This document shows positions 19,263 through 27,806 of a stretch of 64,000 nucleotides of DNA, piece by piece. A program made the translations under genes and the position numbers. The notes under the pieces were generated by a model. It did no database searches. It had not been told where the DNA came from and saw only the letters and a list, made by a program, of their open reading frames with translations. Within the stretch, counting starts at the first letter, position 1, and every line of letters begins with the position of its first letter. The DNA lies in the NCBI RefSeq assembly GCF_001718415.1, contig NZ_CP013377.1, forward strand, positions 1,426,001-1,490,000, written 5' to 3'. This DNA is from Burkholderia pseudomultivorans (lineage in GTDB: Bacteria > Pseudomonadota > Gammaproteobacteria > Burkholderiales > Burkholderiaceae).

Positions 19263-20618
19263 ATGAAAAAAAGCCGTTGGTCGATCGTCAGCATTGTCAG
19301 GTTAGGCATCGCCATACCGATCGCGCTGCTGCTGATCGCCTATGCATGGGGGTTGACGCGCGCCCACCTCGAGCTAGGCGGAAGCGAGCCGAATCAACGG
19401 ATTCTGGGCCGGACGCTCGACGACGGGCAGCGTGCGATGGAGCAGGCCTGCACGGGTGTGGTGGCGGTCGGGCGGAGCGTCTGGCTGGTCGGCCGGCGCG
19501 AGTCCGACGACGACAAGGCCCGGCTTCGGGACGCCGTCAATCTCGACGCGCTGTTGCCGGCCGGTTCCACCCCGGATACCGGCGAGCGTGAGGTCTCGCA
19601 GGTTTCGCGGCTCGGCGACGATGGCGTGTTTCACACGATGGCCTATGTCAGCGGCTACGCGTGCCCGCTGCCTTCCGCCGACAAGACGAGCCTGCTGCTG
19701 CTGACCGGCGCCCACCTGCCGGAAGGCAACGACGGCCGGCCAGTTCAGACGGCTGTTTTCCGTGCGGACGAGCACGGTAAAGACTGGCGGATCGTTCCGG
19801 GCGGTTTCATGGCCGACGCGGAATGGCTGGCGTGGAGCCTCGATCCGTACTTCCATGGCAGCAACGATGTCTGGGCCGCGGGACAAGGACGGTTTTTCCA
19901 TTCCTCCGATCAGGGCGCACACGCCGATGCGGTCGAAGGCACCGAGCGGCTTTGGGACGCGCCGTCCGGCACGCTGCCCCAGACGCCGGGAAGCGGCGGC
20001 GACACCGCGGCGCATTTGATCCAGTTCAACGATCGTCAGGCAACGGCGTGGGTCAGCCAGAGCTACTGGGACGGCACGAGCACGCTGCAGACGTTCACGC
20101 GCGAAGCGCAGTTGACGCGTCGCGACGGGCGCTGGGAGGTCGGCGACATCCGCACGACGCCGGGGCTCTACCTGTTCAAGGTGAAGGACAACGGTGCGGG
20201 CCGCGTGGTGGCGGAGTTGAGCCGCAGCAGCGATGCCGGCCACGAGCTGGCCGAACTCGGGCAAGACGGCCGCTCGTGGAACAGGCTCGGCGATCTGCCG
20301 AATCCGTTCTGGCCGCTTCCCGCTTCGACGATGATCCGGCCCAACCAGCAGACCAGCTTCTACGTCAGCGGGCCGGTCATACTCGTGACCACCATGAGCA
20401 CGCACACGACCGCCCAGCTGACGGGCAAGGCAGCGCACATCGAAGGCAACGGGGTGTTTTTCTCGACCGATAGCGGCCGTCACTGGAAAAAGCTCGCCAT
20501 TCCCGGCTATCTGGGCGTGCTGGGATTCGACGCGGACAGGAAGGCCGTCTACTGGAACAAGGGCAACGAGTTCGAGAACCGCGATCCGGCGATTTACGTC
20601 AGCGATCTGGCGCAGTGA
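19263..20618 (+). CDS. Membrane-anchored hypothetical protein with sialidase/propeller-like repeats
   Basis: 451 aa. An N-terminal membrane segment (about residues 9-28, IVRLGIAIPIALLLIAYAWG) after a basic start MKKSRW suggests inner-membrane anchoring with a periplasmic body. Residues 60-450 contain repeated strand-turn texts such as RFFHSSDQGAHAD, GVFFSTDSGRHWKKLAIPG and DGRSWNRLGDLPNP that look like BNR (Asp-box) turns of a beta-propeller. I know no function. It stands alone between acnB (divergent) and the methyltransferase (convergent, 51-base gap). The ribosome site is poor (ACGGA), so the start is by best fit of the membrane segment. Confidence 0.7.
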   Translation: MKKSRWSIVSIVRLGIAIPIALLLIAYAWGLTRAHLELGGSEPNQRILGRTLDDGQRAMEQACTGVVAVGRSVWLVGRRESDDDKARLRDAVNLDALLPAGSTPDTGEREVSQVSRLGDDGVFHTMAYVSGYACPLPSADKTSLLLLTGAHLPEGNDGRPVQTAVFRADEHGKDWRIVPGGFMADAEWLAWSLDPYFHGSNDVWAAGQGRFFHSSDQGAHADAVEGTERLWDAPSGTLPQTPGSGGDTAAHLIQFNDRQATAWVSQSYWDGTSTLQTFTREAQLTRRDGRWEVGDIRTTPGLYLFKVKDNGAGRVVAELSRSSDAGHELAELGQDGRSWNRLGDLPNPFWPLPASTMIRPNQQTSFYVSGPVILVTTMSTHTTAQLTGKAAHIEGNGVFFSTDSGRHWKKLAIPGYLGVLGFDADRKAVYWNKGNEFENRDPAIYVSDLAQ

Positions 20619-20669
20619 TGGCGGGCAGCAGACATCGCTGCGTGTCGGCGAAACTGCGCGGTCGCAGCT

Positions 20670-21308
20670 TCAATCGCGCGCGTGATTTCCTGTCGCGTCC
20701 TTGACGAAAACCAGCCGACTCCACATCACCGCCATGTGCCGGTTGCCGCGCTGAACCGATCCGGTCCGCTCGTTCATCGCCACGCGCAACCCGTGCATGC
20801 GCGCCAGCTGCACGGTTTCCTCGGCCGACACGTCGAACATCCTTCTGCCATCCGGAACCGGGCCGTGGCGCAACGTCATTCCCAGCATCGCGCCGTCGGC
20901 GAGCAGTGCGGCGACATTCGGCATCGCCCGGCGGCGCTCGTCTGCGTCGAGGTGCATCCACACCGCCGACAGCATCACGCAATCGAAGCTCGCGTGTCTC
21001 GCGCGCAGCACCGCCAGATCGGGCAGGCTGTCGTCGAGCCACTCGATCGAGGCCGACCGGTGCAACGCGATGCCGGCCGCGCGCAGCGCGTCCACCGGTT
21101 CGACCGCGACGACCGCATGTCCCATTGCCGCGAACCCGGCCGCGTCGGTGCCGATGCCGGCGCCGATGTCGAGCACGCGGCACGGGGCTTTCGGAACGAG
21201 CGGCAGAATCGGCGCATGGTGCTCGGCAAACGAGATGGCGCGCCATCGCTCGACGAGTATCGGCGCTTGTTCCGCATAACCTTCGGTGCCGCTCACGTTC
21301 ACGGACAT
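20670..21308 (-). CDS. SAM-dependent class I methyltransferase
   Basis: 212 aa. Motif I LDIGAGIGTDAAGFA (about 46-60) binds S-adenosylmethionine and VVAVEP follows as motif II; FDCVMLSAVWMHL (about 107-119) is the motif IV-V region. Methyl acceptor unknown; the closest families methylate small molecules. The ATG lies inside the end of the AraC-type regulator gene (10-base overlap), which is a strong sign of translational coupling. Why a regulator and a methyltransferase are coupled is unclear. Confidence 0.82.
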   Translation of the reverse strand: MSVNVSGTEGYAEQAPILVERWRAISFAEHHAPILPLVPKAPCRVLDIGAGIGTDAAGFAAMGHAVVAVEPVDALRAAGIALHRSASIEWLDDSLPDLAVLRARHASFDCVMLSAVWMHLDADERRRAMPNVAALLADGAMLGMTLRHGPVPDGRRMFDVSAEETVQLARMHGLRVAMNERTGSVQRGNRHMAVMWSRLVFVKDATGNHARD

Positions 21309-22402
21309 GCGCGTCTCCCGGGCGCCGGCGGTTCGCCCGGTTGGTCCCGACGAGCGGCGTGTCGCGTGTCAGCGAACTGCGGCAAACCGGCGTAGTCGCG
21401 CCTGAACCGGCTCGGCGCCACGCCCGTCCAGCGCACGAACGCGCGCCGGAATGCCTCCTCGCCGCCGAACCCGAGATGCGCGGCAATGCGCGCGACCGGC
21501 CAGTCGGATTCGCGCAGGCAGCGCCGCGCGGCCTCGGCCAGGCACTGCTCGCGCAGTGCGTGATAGCCGCAGCCTTCGGCCGCGAGCCGGCGCCGCAGCG
21601 TCGCTTCGCTGACGCCGAGCCACGCGGCCAGTTCCGCAAACGCCGGCAGCGCCTGTTCGCGCGCGAGCGCCGCCTCGACAAAACCGCGCACCTGCTGCGT
21701 CCATGACACGACGGCCGGCGCGGCATCGATCAGACGAAACGGAAAATCGACGACGAATGCATCGAGTTCGGCCGGCCGCCGGATCACGCGGGATTCGAGC
21801 AGCGCCGCGTCGAAGCCGAAGCCGTAGGTCTTGCGGCCGACCTCGACCGGCGCGTTGAACAGCCCGAGCAGCGGCACCGCATCGTCGCGGCGCGGATGGC
21901 CGAGCCAGACGTCGGCCGGCCGCAGCGGCTGCCCGATCAGCCAGCCGAACAACTGCAGGTAGCAGAACAGCCCGGTCAGGTCGACGAGGCAGGCGGCCGG
22001 GCTGCGCGTGCGGCGCAGCGAATCCATCCGGAACGCCGCGCGTGCGTCGCGCTCCGTCAGCGTCAGCCGGCCGGCGCGCGGCTGCAGCATCTCGCAGAAC
22101 TCGGCCGCACAGCGGATCGCATCGGCCAGCGTCGCGCAGCTCAGCAGGCAGCGGCACATCAGATCGACTTCCTGCTTGCGCATCGGCGGATGGCCGTCGC
22201 CGCGCGCGACCTGCGCTTCGAGCCGTTCGATCGCGTCGCGATACAGCGCGACGAAGCCGCCCGATGTCGCGGCGTCCGCAGGTGCGGCCACGGAGGCGGT
22301 ACGCACGGCGGGCGGTGCGCCGCTGCGCGTCAGTTCGCGCAAAAGGCGCGCACCGAAGCCCGGCAACGCGCGGCCGCCGGTCGGCAAGGCACGCTGTCTC
22401 AT
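21299..22402 (-). CDS. AraC family transcriptional regulator (OruR/ArgR-like, Arabinose_bd N-domain)
   Basis: 367 aa from the ATG at 22402 with GGGAG upstream; the open frame extends to 22600 without support. The N-terminal two thirds resemble the effector domain PF12625 found in OruR-type regulators. The C-terminus has the double helix-turn-helix: LAAWLGVSEATLRRRLAAEG and DWPVARIAAHLGFGGEEAFRRAFVRWTGVAPSRFRRD. It is divergent from the barrel-protein/dehydrogenase operon starting at 22575 and very likely controls it, perhaps as an activator responding to the substrate. Overlaps the methyltransferase gene by 10 bases. Confidence 0.88.
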   Translation of the reverse strand: MRQRALPTGGRALPGFGARLLRELTRSGAPPAVRTASVAAPADAATSGGFVALYRDAIERLEAQVARGDGHPPMRKQEVDLMCRCLLSCATLADAIRCAAEFCEMLQPRAGRLTLTERDARAAFRMDSLRRTRSPAACLVDLTGLFCYLQLFGWLIGQPLRPADVWLGHPRRDDAVPLLGLFNAPVEVGRKTYGFGFDAALLESRVIRRPAELDAFVVDFPFRLIDAAPAVVSWTQQVRGFVEAALAREQALPAFAELAAWLGVSEATLRRRLAAEGCGYHALREQCLAEAARRCLRESDWPVARIAAHLGFGGEEAFRRAFVRWTGVAPSRFRRDYAGLPQFADTRHAARRDQPGEPPAPGRRACP

Positions 22403-22438
22403 GAGTCTCCCGTTTTGATCGTCGCGACAGGGGGCGCT

Positions 22439-22462
22439 GAGCGGGCCGGTAGGGGCCCGCTC
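22439..22462. promoter_or_regulatory. Inverted repeat in the AraC/operon divergent spacer
   Basis: GAGCGGGCC and GGCCCGCTC form a perfect 9-base inverted repeat with a 6-base spacer, centred in the 172-base region between the regulator and the operon at 22575. Could be an operator or a GC hairpin; AraC regulators more often use direct repeats, so the link is weak. Confidence 0.35.
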
Positions 22463-22574
22463 GCGGTCGCCACGCAAGAATGCTATCCAGCCGGGCCGCC
22501 CGCGGCCTCGCCGGAACGACGTAGGCAGGGCGATCCTGCCCGCCGCCACGCACGACCACGGAGACGACACGCGC

Positions 22575-22919
22575 ATGATCCAGATCGTAGACGAAATCAC
22601 GCTCGCGCCCGAGCGGATTGCCGACGTGCTTGCGCTGCTGCGCGAGCGCTATCTGCCGGGTCACGCGGCGCGCGGGCTGACGGCGGCCGGGCGCTGGGTG
22701 TCGCCGCCTGTCGCGGTGCCCGGGCACGCGAGCACGCTGTGGCTGACCTGGCACGTCGCCGACGCGCCGTCCTACTACCGCATGCGCGCGCTGGCCGATG
22801 CCGACACGGTCGCGTTCTGGGCCGCCGTCGACGCGGTGTGCGACGGGCGTCGTCGCCACGTGATGACGGACGCCAACGCGCCGCTGCCCGCGCTGACGGA
22901 GCTCGATCATGCGGCATGA
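22575..22919 (+). CDS. Small alpha/beta-barrel protein (NIPSNAP/EthD-like), first gene of operon
   Basis: 114 aa with GGAGACGACACGC before the ATG. MIQIVDEITLAPERIADVLALLRERYLPGHAARG followed by a strand-helix half (TLWLTWHVADAPSYYRMRALADA) is the layout of a dimeric ferredoxin-like alpha/beta barrel. Such proteins bind or convert small hydrophobic molecules in catabolic and polyketide pathways. No catalytic residue can be named. The stop overlaps the next gene by 11 bases (22909-22919), so the two products are probably made together. Confidence 0.7.
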   Translation: MIQIVDEITLAPERIADVLALLRERYLPGHAARGLTAAGRWVSPPVAVPGHASTLWLTWHVADAPSYYRMRALADADTVAFWAAVDAVCDGRRRHVMTDANAPLPALTELDHAA

Positions 22920-23541
22920 CACGGCGCAGGTTTTCGTTTCGGCGGAGCACGACGCGGATGCGGTCGCGTCCGCATTGCGCGACACCGCGCGGTCGCTGGC
23001 CGGCGTGAAGCGCGTGGCGCTCGCGCGCAATCTACCCGGCTGCTGGGGCGCGGGCGACTACACGCTCGACCTGGTCCGCGACGACGGCGCGCGCGACGCG
23101 GCGACGCACTTCGCGATGCTGGCCGAGCAGCCGGGCGTCGTGCGGATCGAGGTGGCCGCGTGCCGCCCGGTCGGCGGCGGCATGCGCGCGCCGGCGCTGC
23201 GAGACGGCGTCTGGCGCACGCTGATGCTACGCGTGCGGCCGCAGGCGAGCGATGCGCAGGTGGCCGCGCTCGAGCGCGAACTGTTGCAGATGCCCGCGTT
23301 CATGCGCGGCATCCGCAACTGGCGCCTGAGCCGGATCGAGCCGCCGGGCGCGTGGACGCACGTCTGGCAGCAGGAGTTCGCGCGCCTCGACGATCTGCTC
23401 GGCGAATACCTGATGCACCCGTATCACTGGGGCTGGGTCGACCGCCGGTTCGACGCCGAAAGCCCCGACTGGACCGTCGATGCGATCTCGCATGCGTTCT
23501 GTCCGCTCGCGTCGAGCCTGCTGGCCGACACGGCGGCGTAG
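22909..23541 (+). CDS. Dabb (stress-responsive A/B barrel) family protein, duplicated fold
   Basis: 210 aa; GGAG lies seven bases before the ATG inside the previous gene. Two ferredoxin-like halves are visible: residues 5-90 (QVFVSAEHDADAVASALRD and YTLDLVRDDGARDAATHF) and 105-205, where LQMPAFMRGIRNWRLSRIEPP and EYLMHPYHWGWVDRRFD match Dabb family texts with a conserved His. Dabb proteins include plant olivetolic-acid cyclases and bacterial proteins of unknown function. Together with the preceding and following genes this points to metabolism of a hydrophobic compound. Confidence 0.75.
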   Translation: MRHDTAQVFVSAEHDADAVASALRDTARSLAGVKRVALARNLPGCWGAGDYTLDLVRDDGARDAATHFAMLAEQPGVVRIEVAACRPVGGGMRAPALRDGVWRTLMLRVRPQASDAQVAALERELLQMPAFMRGIRNWRLSRIEPPGAWTHVWQQEFARLDDLLGEYLMHPYHWGWVDRRFDAESPDWTVDAISHAFCPLASSLLADTAA

Positions 23542-23615
23542 CGCACGGCAACGACCGCCGCGCGCCCATCCGCCGCGCATCGCGCAGCGGCAATCATCCA
23601 ACTGGAGACCCCACG

Positions 23616-24608
23616 ATGCGAGCCCTTCTGATCGACCGCGTCGGCGATTCCGACGCACTGCGGCTGGCCGACGTCCCCGTGCCACGGCCGGGCCCCGGCG
23701 ACGTGCTGATCCGCGTCGCGTACGCGGGCGTCAATCCCGCCGACTGGAAATGCCGCGAAGGCTATCTCGGCGCGTTCATGCAGTACACGTTTCCGTTCGT
23801 GATCGGCTTCGACGCGGCCGGCATCGTCGAGGCGGTCGGCGCAGGCGTCGACGGGTTCGCGCCGGGCATGCGCGTGTTCGCGCAGACCGACGTCGGCGCG
23901 GGACGATGGGGCGCGTATGCGGAATACGTCGCGGTGCGTCACGACTCGGTCGTGCGTTTGCCGGACGACACGAGCTTCGCGGCGGCGGCCACCGTGCCGA
24001 CGCCCGCGCTGGCCGCATGGGCCGGCCTGTTCGACGACGGCGGGCTGCGCGCGGGGCAGACCGTGCTGGTCCACGGCGGCGCGGGTGCGGTCGGCACCTT
24101 TGCGATCCAGCTGGCCGCGCAGGCGGGCGCACGCGTCATCGCGACATGCTCGGCGCGCAATCGCGACACCGTCGAGGCGCTGGGTGCCGCGGCGAGCATC
24201 GACTACCGGGCCGCCGATATCGCGCAGGCCGTGCGCGCGTGGGCGCCCGGCGGCGTCGACCTCGTGCTCGACGCGGTTGGCGGCGACACGCTGCGCGATG
24301 CGCTCGACCTGCTGGCGCCGGGCGGCACGCTCGTCAACATCATGACGCTCGCGGCCGGCGACGCCGAACGACTCGCGACGACGGCCGCCGAAGCCGCGCG
24401 GCGCGGCCTGCGTACCGCGATGACCTACAGCCGGATGCCGAGCGGCGACACGCTCGCGAAGATCGCACGGCGCCTCGCGCGGCACGCGCTGCGCGTGCCG
24501 CGTTTCGACCGTTTCCCGCTCGAACAGGCGGCGCGCGCGCTCGATCTCGTTCAAACGGGCGAGGCGAAAGCGAAGCTCGTGCTGCAAGTTGCGGATATCG
24601 CAGGCTGA
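23616..24608 (+). CDS. Medium-chain reductase, zinc-free quinone oxidoreductase type
   Basis: 330 aa from the ATG at 23616 (TGGAGACC upstream). The GroES-like N-domain (MRALLIDRVGDSDALRLADVPVPRPGPGDVLIRV) and Rossmann domain with VHGGAGAVGTFAIQLAAQAGARVIATCS identify an NADPH-dependent medium-chain reductase. The cysteines and histidine that bind zinc in alcohol dehydrogenases are missing, so it is of the quinone oxidoreductase/enoyl reductase kind. Likely reduces a conjugated double bond. Part of the operon 22575-26340, with a 74-base gap before and 30 after. Confidence 0.85.
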   Translation: MRALLIDRVGDSDALRLADVPVPRPGPGDVLIRVAYAGVNPADWKCREGYLGAFMQYTFPFVIGFDAAGIVEAVGAGVDGFAPGMRVFAQTDVGAGRWGAYAEYVAVRHDSVVRLPDDTSFAAAATVPTPALAAWAGLFDDGGLRAGQTVLVHGGAGAVGTFAIQLAAQAGARVIATCSARNRDTVEALGAAASIDYRAADIAQAVRAWAPGGVDLVLDAVGGDTLRDALDLLAPGGTLVNIMTLAAGDAERLATTAAEAARRGLRTAMTYSRMPSGDTLAKIARRLARHALRVPRFDRFPLEQAARALDLVQTGEAKAKLVLQVADIAG

Positions 24609-24638
24609 ACCGCCTGCCAGACCCTCACCGGAGACATG

Positions 24639-25514
24639 ATGACCGACCCCCGAACCCCGCTTCTGGCCGGCAAATGCGCGCTCGTGACCGGCGCGAGCCG
24701 CGGCATCGGCCGCGCGATCGCGCAGCGGCTCGCGTCCGAAGGCGCGACCGTCGTCGTGACGGCGCGCAGCCTCGCGCAAGCGGCGAGCGTCGCCGGCACG
24801 CTCGCCGAAACGGTCGCGCTGATCGAGCAGGCCGGCGGCCGCGCGATTCCGCTCGCGGCCGACCTGTCGAACGCGGCCGAACGCGATGCGCTCGTCGCGC
24901 GCGCGGCGCAGGCGGCTGGCGGTCTCGACATTCTCGTCAACAACGCGGGCGTCGCCGATTACGCCTGCGTGGACGCGATGCCGGCAGCGATGTTCGACAC
25001 GACCGTCGACCATTACCTGCGCATTCCGTTCGTGCTGTCGCAGGCGGCGATTCCGCTGATGCGCGCCCGCGGCGCGGGCTGGATCGTGAACATCGGCTCG
25101 GTCACCGCGCTGCCGCCACTGCGGCCGTTCGACGACTTCGCGCGGGCCGGCGGCGCGACCGTCTATGCGGCGGTCAAGGCCGCGCTGTCGCGCTTCACGC
25201 AGGGCCTCGCGGCCGAACTCGAAGCGGACGGCATCGCGGTGAACCTGGTCGCGCCCAGCACCGCGATCCGCACGCCGGGCACCGCGCGATACATCCCCGA
25301 AGGCTATCCGACCGAGGACGTCGCGTATCTCGCCGAAACGGCGCTCGCGCTGTGCAGCGCGCCGGCGCGCGAACGCACGGGCCTGATCGCGCACAGCCTG
25401 CATTTCCCGCTCGCGCACGGGCTCGCGGTGCGTTCGCTCGACGGACGCACGCCGCTGCCGCCGCCGCCGATTCCCGCTTATGCGCATCCCCACATCGACC
25501 CGACAGGACTTTGA
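24639..25514 (+). CDS. SDR family oxidoreductase (SDR 3)
   Basis: 291 aa from the ATG at 24639, five bases after GGAG; the ATG at 24636 is also possible but too close to it. TGASRGIGRAIA (about 17-28), NNAG, and catalytic Ser with YAAVK in IGSVTALPP...VYAAVKAALSRF. The C-terminus is unusual: the typical GG-x-DGG ending is replaced by RERTGLIAHSLHFPLAHG and a Pro-rich tail (PLPPPPIPAYAHPH), suggesting a divergent subfamily. It touches the next SDR gene with one base between. Confidence 0.83.
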   Translation: MTDPRTPLLAGKCALVTGASRGIGRAIAQRLASEGATVVVTARSLAQAASVAGTLAETVALIEQAGGRAIPLAADLSNAAERDALVARAAQAAGGLDILVNNAGVADYACVDAMPAAMFDTTVDHYLRIPFVLSQAAIPLMRARGAGWIVNIGSVTALPPLRPFDDFARAGGATVYAAVKAALSRFTQGLAAELEADGIAVNLVAPSTAIRTPGTARYIPEGYPTEDVAYLAETALALCSAPARERTGLIAHSLHFPLAHGLAVRSLDGRTPLPPPPIPAYAHPHIDPTGL

Positions 25515-25515
25515 C

Positions 25516-26340
25516 ATGAGCGCTTCGCTTCGCTTCGACGGCGGCACCGCCGTGATTACCGGCGCGGCCAGCGGCATCGGCAGCGGGCTCGCGCGGCGCG
25601 CGGCCGCCCTTGGCATGCGCGTCGTGCTGGCCGACCTCGATCCGGCCGCGCTCGACGCGTTTGCCGCGACGCTCGATGCCGACGTGCTGTGCGTGCCGAC
25701 CGACGTGAGCCGGCCCGAAGCCGTCGATGCGCTTGCGCAAGCCGCGTGGCAGCGCTTCGGCGGCGTCGATCTGCTGTTCAACAACGCGGGCGTGATGGCG
25801 ACCGGCTTCAGCTGGGAAATCACGCCGGAACGTTTCGAGCGCAGCTTCGCGATCAACGTGCACGGCGTGATGAACGGCGTGCGCAGCTTCGTGCCGCGCA
25901 TGCTCGCGCGCAATGCGCCGGCGCGCATCGTCAACACGGCGTCGGTCGGCGGCTTCCTGCCGAGCCCGCTGATGTCGCCTTATTCGGCGACGAAATTCGC
26001 GGTGGTCGCGCTGACGGAATCGCTGTACGGCGAACTGAAAATGCTCGGCGCGCCGGTCGGCGTGTCGCTGCTTGCGCCGGGCCCGGTGCTGACGGGCATC
26101 TTCAACGATCCGTTCGGCGACGCGCGCGATCGGCCCGAGGTGCGCGGATTCGTCGACACGATGCGCACGATGTTGAACGCACACGGGCTGACGCCCGACG
26201 CATTCGCCGAGCGCGTGTTCGACGGGATCCGCGCAGGGCGCTACTGGCTGATTCCGCAGCCCGAGACGATCGACGGCGCGCTGCAGCGGCGCACCGACGA
26301 CATCCTCGCCGCGCGCGATCCGTCGCTGCCGGCGTTTTGA
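25516..26340 (+). CDS. SDR family oxidoreductase (SDR 4)
   Basis: 274 aa from the ATG at 25516, one base after the previous stop, with AGGACTTTGAC as ribosome site. TGAASGIGSGLARR (about 14-27), NNAG, and YSATK in NTASVGGFLPSPLMSPYSATK. The C-terminal half (ERVFDGIRAGRYWLIPQPETIDGALQRRTDDIL) resembles the SDR group with a longer helical tail. Last gene of the operon from 22575. Substrate unknown. Confidence 0.84.
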   Translation: MSASLRFDGGTAVITGAASGIGSGLARRAAALGMRVVLADLDPAALDAFAATLDADVLCVPTDVSRPEAVDALAQAAWQRFGGVDLLFNNAGVMATGFSWEITPERFERSFAINVHGVMNGVRSFVPRMLARNAPARIVNTASVGGFLPSPLMSPYSATKFAVVALTESLYGELKMLGAPVGVSLLAPGPVLTGIFNDPFGDARDRPEVRGFVDTMRTMLNAHGLTPDAFAERVFDGIRAGRYWLIPQPETIDGALQRRTDDILAARDPSLPAF

Positions 26341-26404
26341 CCTGAGCGACCGGCGTGGGCGACCAGCGTGGGCGACGGGCAAGGGCGGTCGTTTGCGCGC
26401 GCCG

Positions 26405-26653
26405 TTACAGCCGCGAGCCCGAGCGTGTGCGTCCGTCCGGGTCGCTGCCGCGATCGGGCGGCGTATTGTTCTGATCGATCTTCGCGAACACGAAACCGGC
26501 GGCGGGCAGTGCGCCGGGCGAGCGATGGGTCGCCCGCGCGACGTCATCGTGCGGTGGCGCGAACGCAGCGCCGGACGACGTCGCGCCCGGTTGAGCGAAC
26601 GCCGAAAGGGAAACGGCCGTCAGGGCGGCGGCGACGATCGCGTGCGTATTCAT
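26405..26653 (-). CDS. Small secreted protein, 82 aa
   Basis: MNTHAIVAAALTAVSLSAFA is a good signal peptide with cleavage after AFA, and AGGAG lies before the ATG (complement of 26651-26653). The mature part (about 62 residues) is Pro/Asp/Arg-rich, without cysteine, and looks disordered. Burkholderia genomes have many such small exported proteins, some grouped as DUF4148; membership is not clear. No partner is evident. Confidence 0.6.
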   Translation of the reverse strand: MNTHAIVAAALTAVSLSAFAQPGATSSGAAFAPPHDDVARATHRSPGALPAAGFVFAKIDQNNTPPDRGSDPDGRTRSGSRL

Positions 26654-26774
26654 GGCAACTCCTTCACGACAGATGCGGGACGACGCATTCAGTCTAGGCC
26701 GTGAACCTTAACGCGCCATGAAGGGCTCGAACCGAACGCCGCGCGCCGCGCGCCGTGTGCCGCCGACGCGGCGC

Positions 26775-27755
26775 TCAGGCCTGCGGTTGAGCGCCCGCGA
26801 GCGCGCAGAAGTTGTCGAGATCGACGTTGCCGCCGCTGATCAGCACGCCGATGCGCTTGCCTTTCAGCGCGTCCTTCATCCGTCGCGCGGCGGCGAACGA
26901 CAGGCAGCCGGTCGGCTCGACGACAATCTTCATACGCGATGCGAAGAAGCGCATGCAGTCGACGAGCTCGTCGTCGGTCGCGGTGAGGATGTCGTCGACG
27001 TCGCGACGGATGATCGGGAACGTGAGCTGGCCGAGATGCTGGGTCTGCGCGCCGTCGGCGATCGTGCGCGGCGTGTCGATATGGACGATCGAGCCGGCGC
27101 GGAACGATTGCTGGCCGTCGTTGCCGGCTTCGGGCTCGACGCCGTACAGCCGCGCGTGCGGCGACAGCGCGCGCGTCGCGAGCGCGGTGCCCGACAGCAG
27201 CCCGCCGCCGCCGAGCGGCGTGAACACCGCGTCGAGCGGCCCGACTTCGTCGAACAGTTCCAGCGCCGCGGTGCCCTGGCCCGCGATCACGTCGGGGTGG
27301 TCGTACGGCGGGATCAGCGTGAGCCCGTGCCGTTGCGCGAGATCGCGCCCGATCTGCTCGCGATCTTCCGTGTAGCGATCGTAGGTCACGACCTGGCCGC
27401 CGTAGCCGCGCGTCGCGGCGATCTTCGCGGCCGGCGCATCCTGCGGCATCACGATCGTGGCCGGGATGCCGAGGATGCGCGCCGACAGCGCGATCGCCTG
27501 CGCATGATTGCCCGACGAGAACGCGACGACGCCGTTGCGGCGCTGCCCGGCATCGAGGCGCGACAGCGCGTTGAACGCGCCGCGGAACTTGAACGCGCCC
27601 ATGCGCTGCAGGTTCTCGCACTTGAAGAACACCTGCGCGCCGAGCGCTTCGTCGACGGTCCGCGACGTCATCACGGGCGTGCGGCGGGCATGGCCTGCGA
27701 TTCTCGCTGCTGCGGCGGCGACATCGTCGAACGTGGGGAGAGGCAATGAGTTCAT
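26775..27755 (-). CDS. PLP-dependent threo-3-hydroxyaspartate/threonine-type ammonia-lyase
   Basis: 326 aa from the ATG at 27755; an upstream in-frame ATG (27788) would add 11 residues not conserved in the family. Fold-type II PLP enzyme: Lys in MGAFKFRGAFNA forms the Schiff base, SSGNHAQ binds the cofactor ring and GGGGLLSG holds the phosphate; SGGNVD near the C-terminus is typical of serine racemase/threo-3-hydroxyaspartate dehydratases. Length (about 320) lacks the regulatory ACT domain of biosynthetic threonine deaminase. The gene lies 51 bases downstream of a YheO-type regulator, a pairing seen with hydroxyaspartate or D-amino-acid catabolism. Confidence 0.85.
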   Translation of the reverse strand: MNSLPLPTFDDVAAAAARIAGHARRTPVMTSRTVDEALGAQVFFKCENLQRMGAFKFRGAFNALSRLDAGQRRNGVVAFSSGNHAQAIALSARILGIPATIVMPQDAPAAKIAATRGYGGQVVTYDRYTEDREQIGRDLAQRHGLTLIPPYDHPDVIAGQGTAALELFDEVGPLDAVFTPLGGGGLLSGTALATRALSPHARLYGVEPEAGNDGQQSFRAGSIVHIDTPRTIADGAQTQHLGQLTFPIIRRDVDDILTATDDELVDCMRFFASRMKIVVEPTGCLSFAAARRMKDALKGKRIGVLISGGNVDLDNFCALAGAQPQA

Positions 27756-27806
27756 CGGGTCTGCTCGTCTGAAAAGGTCGGTCAACATGCGCAGCGCGCA
27801 CGCACG

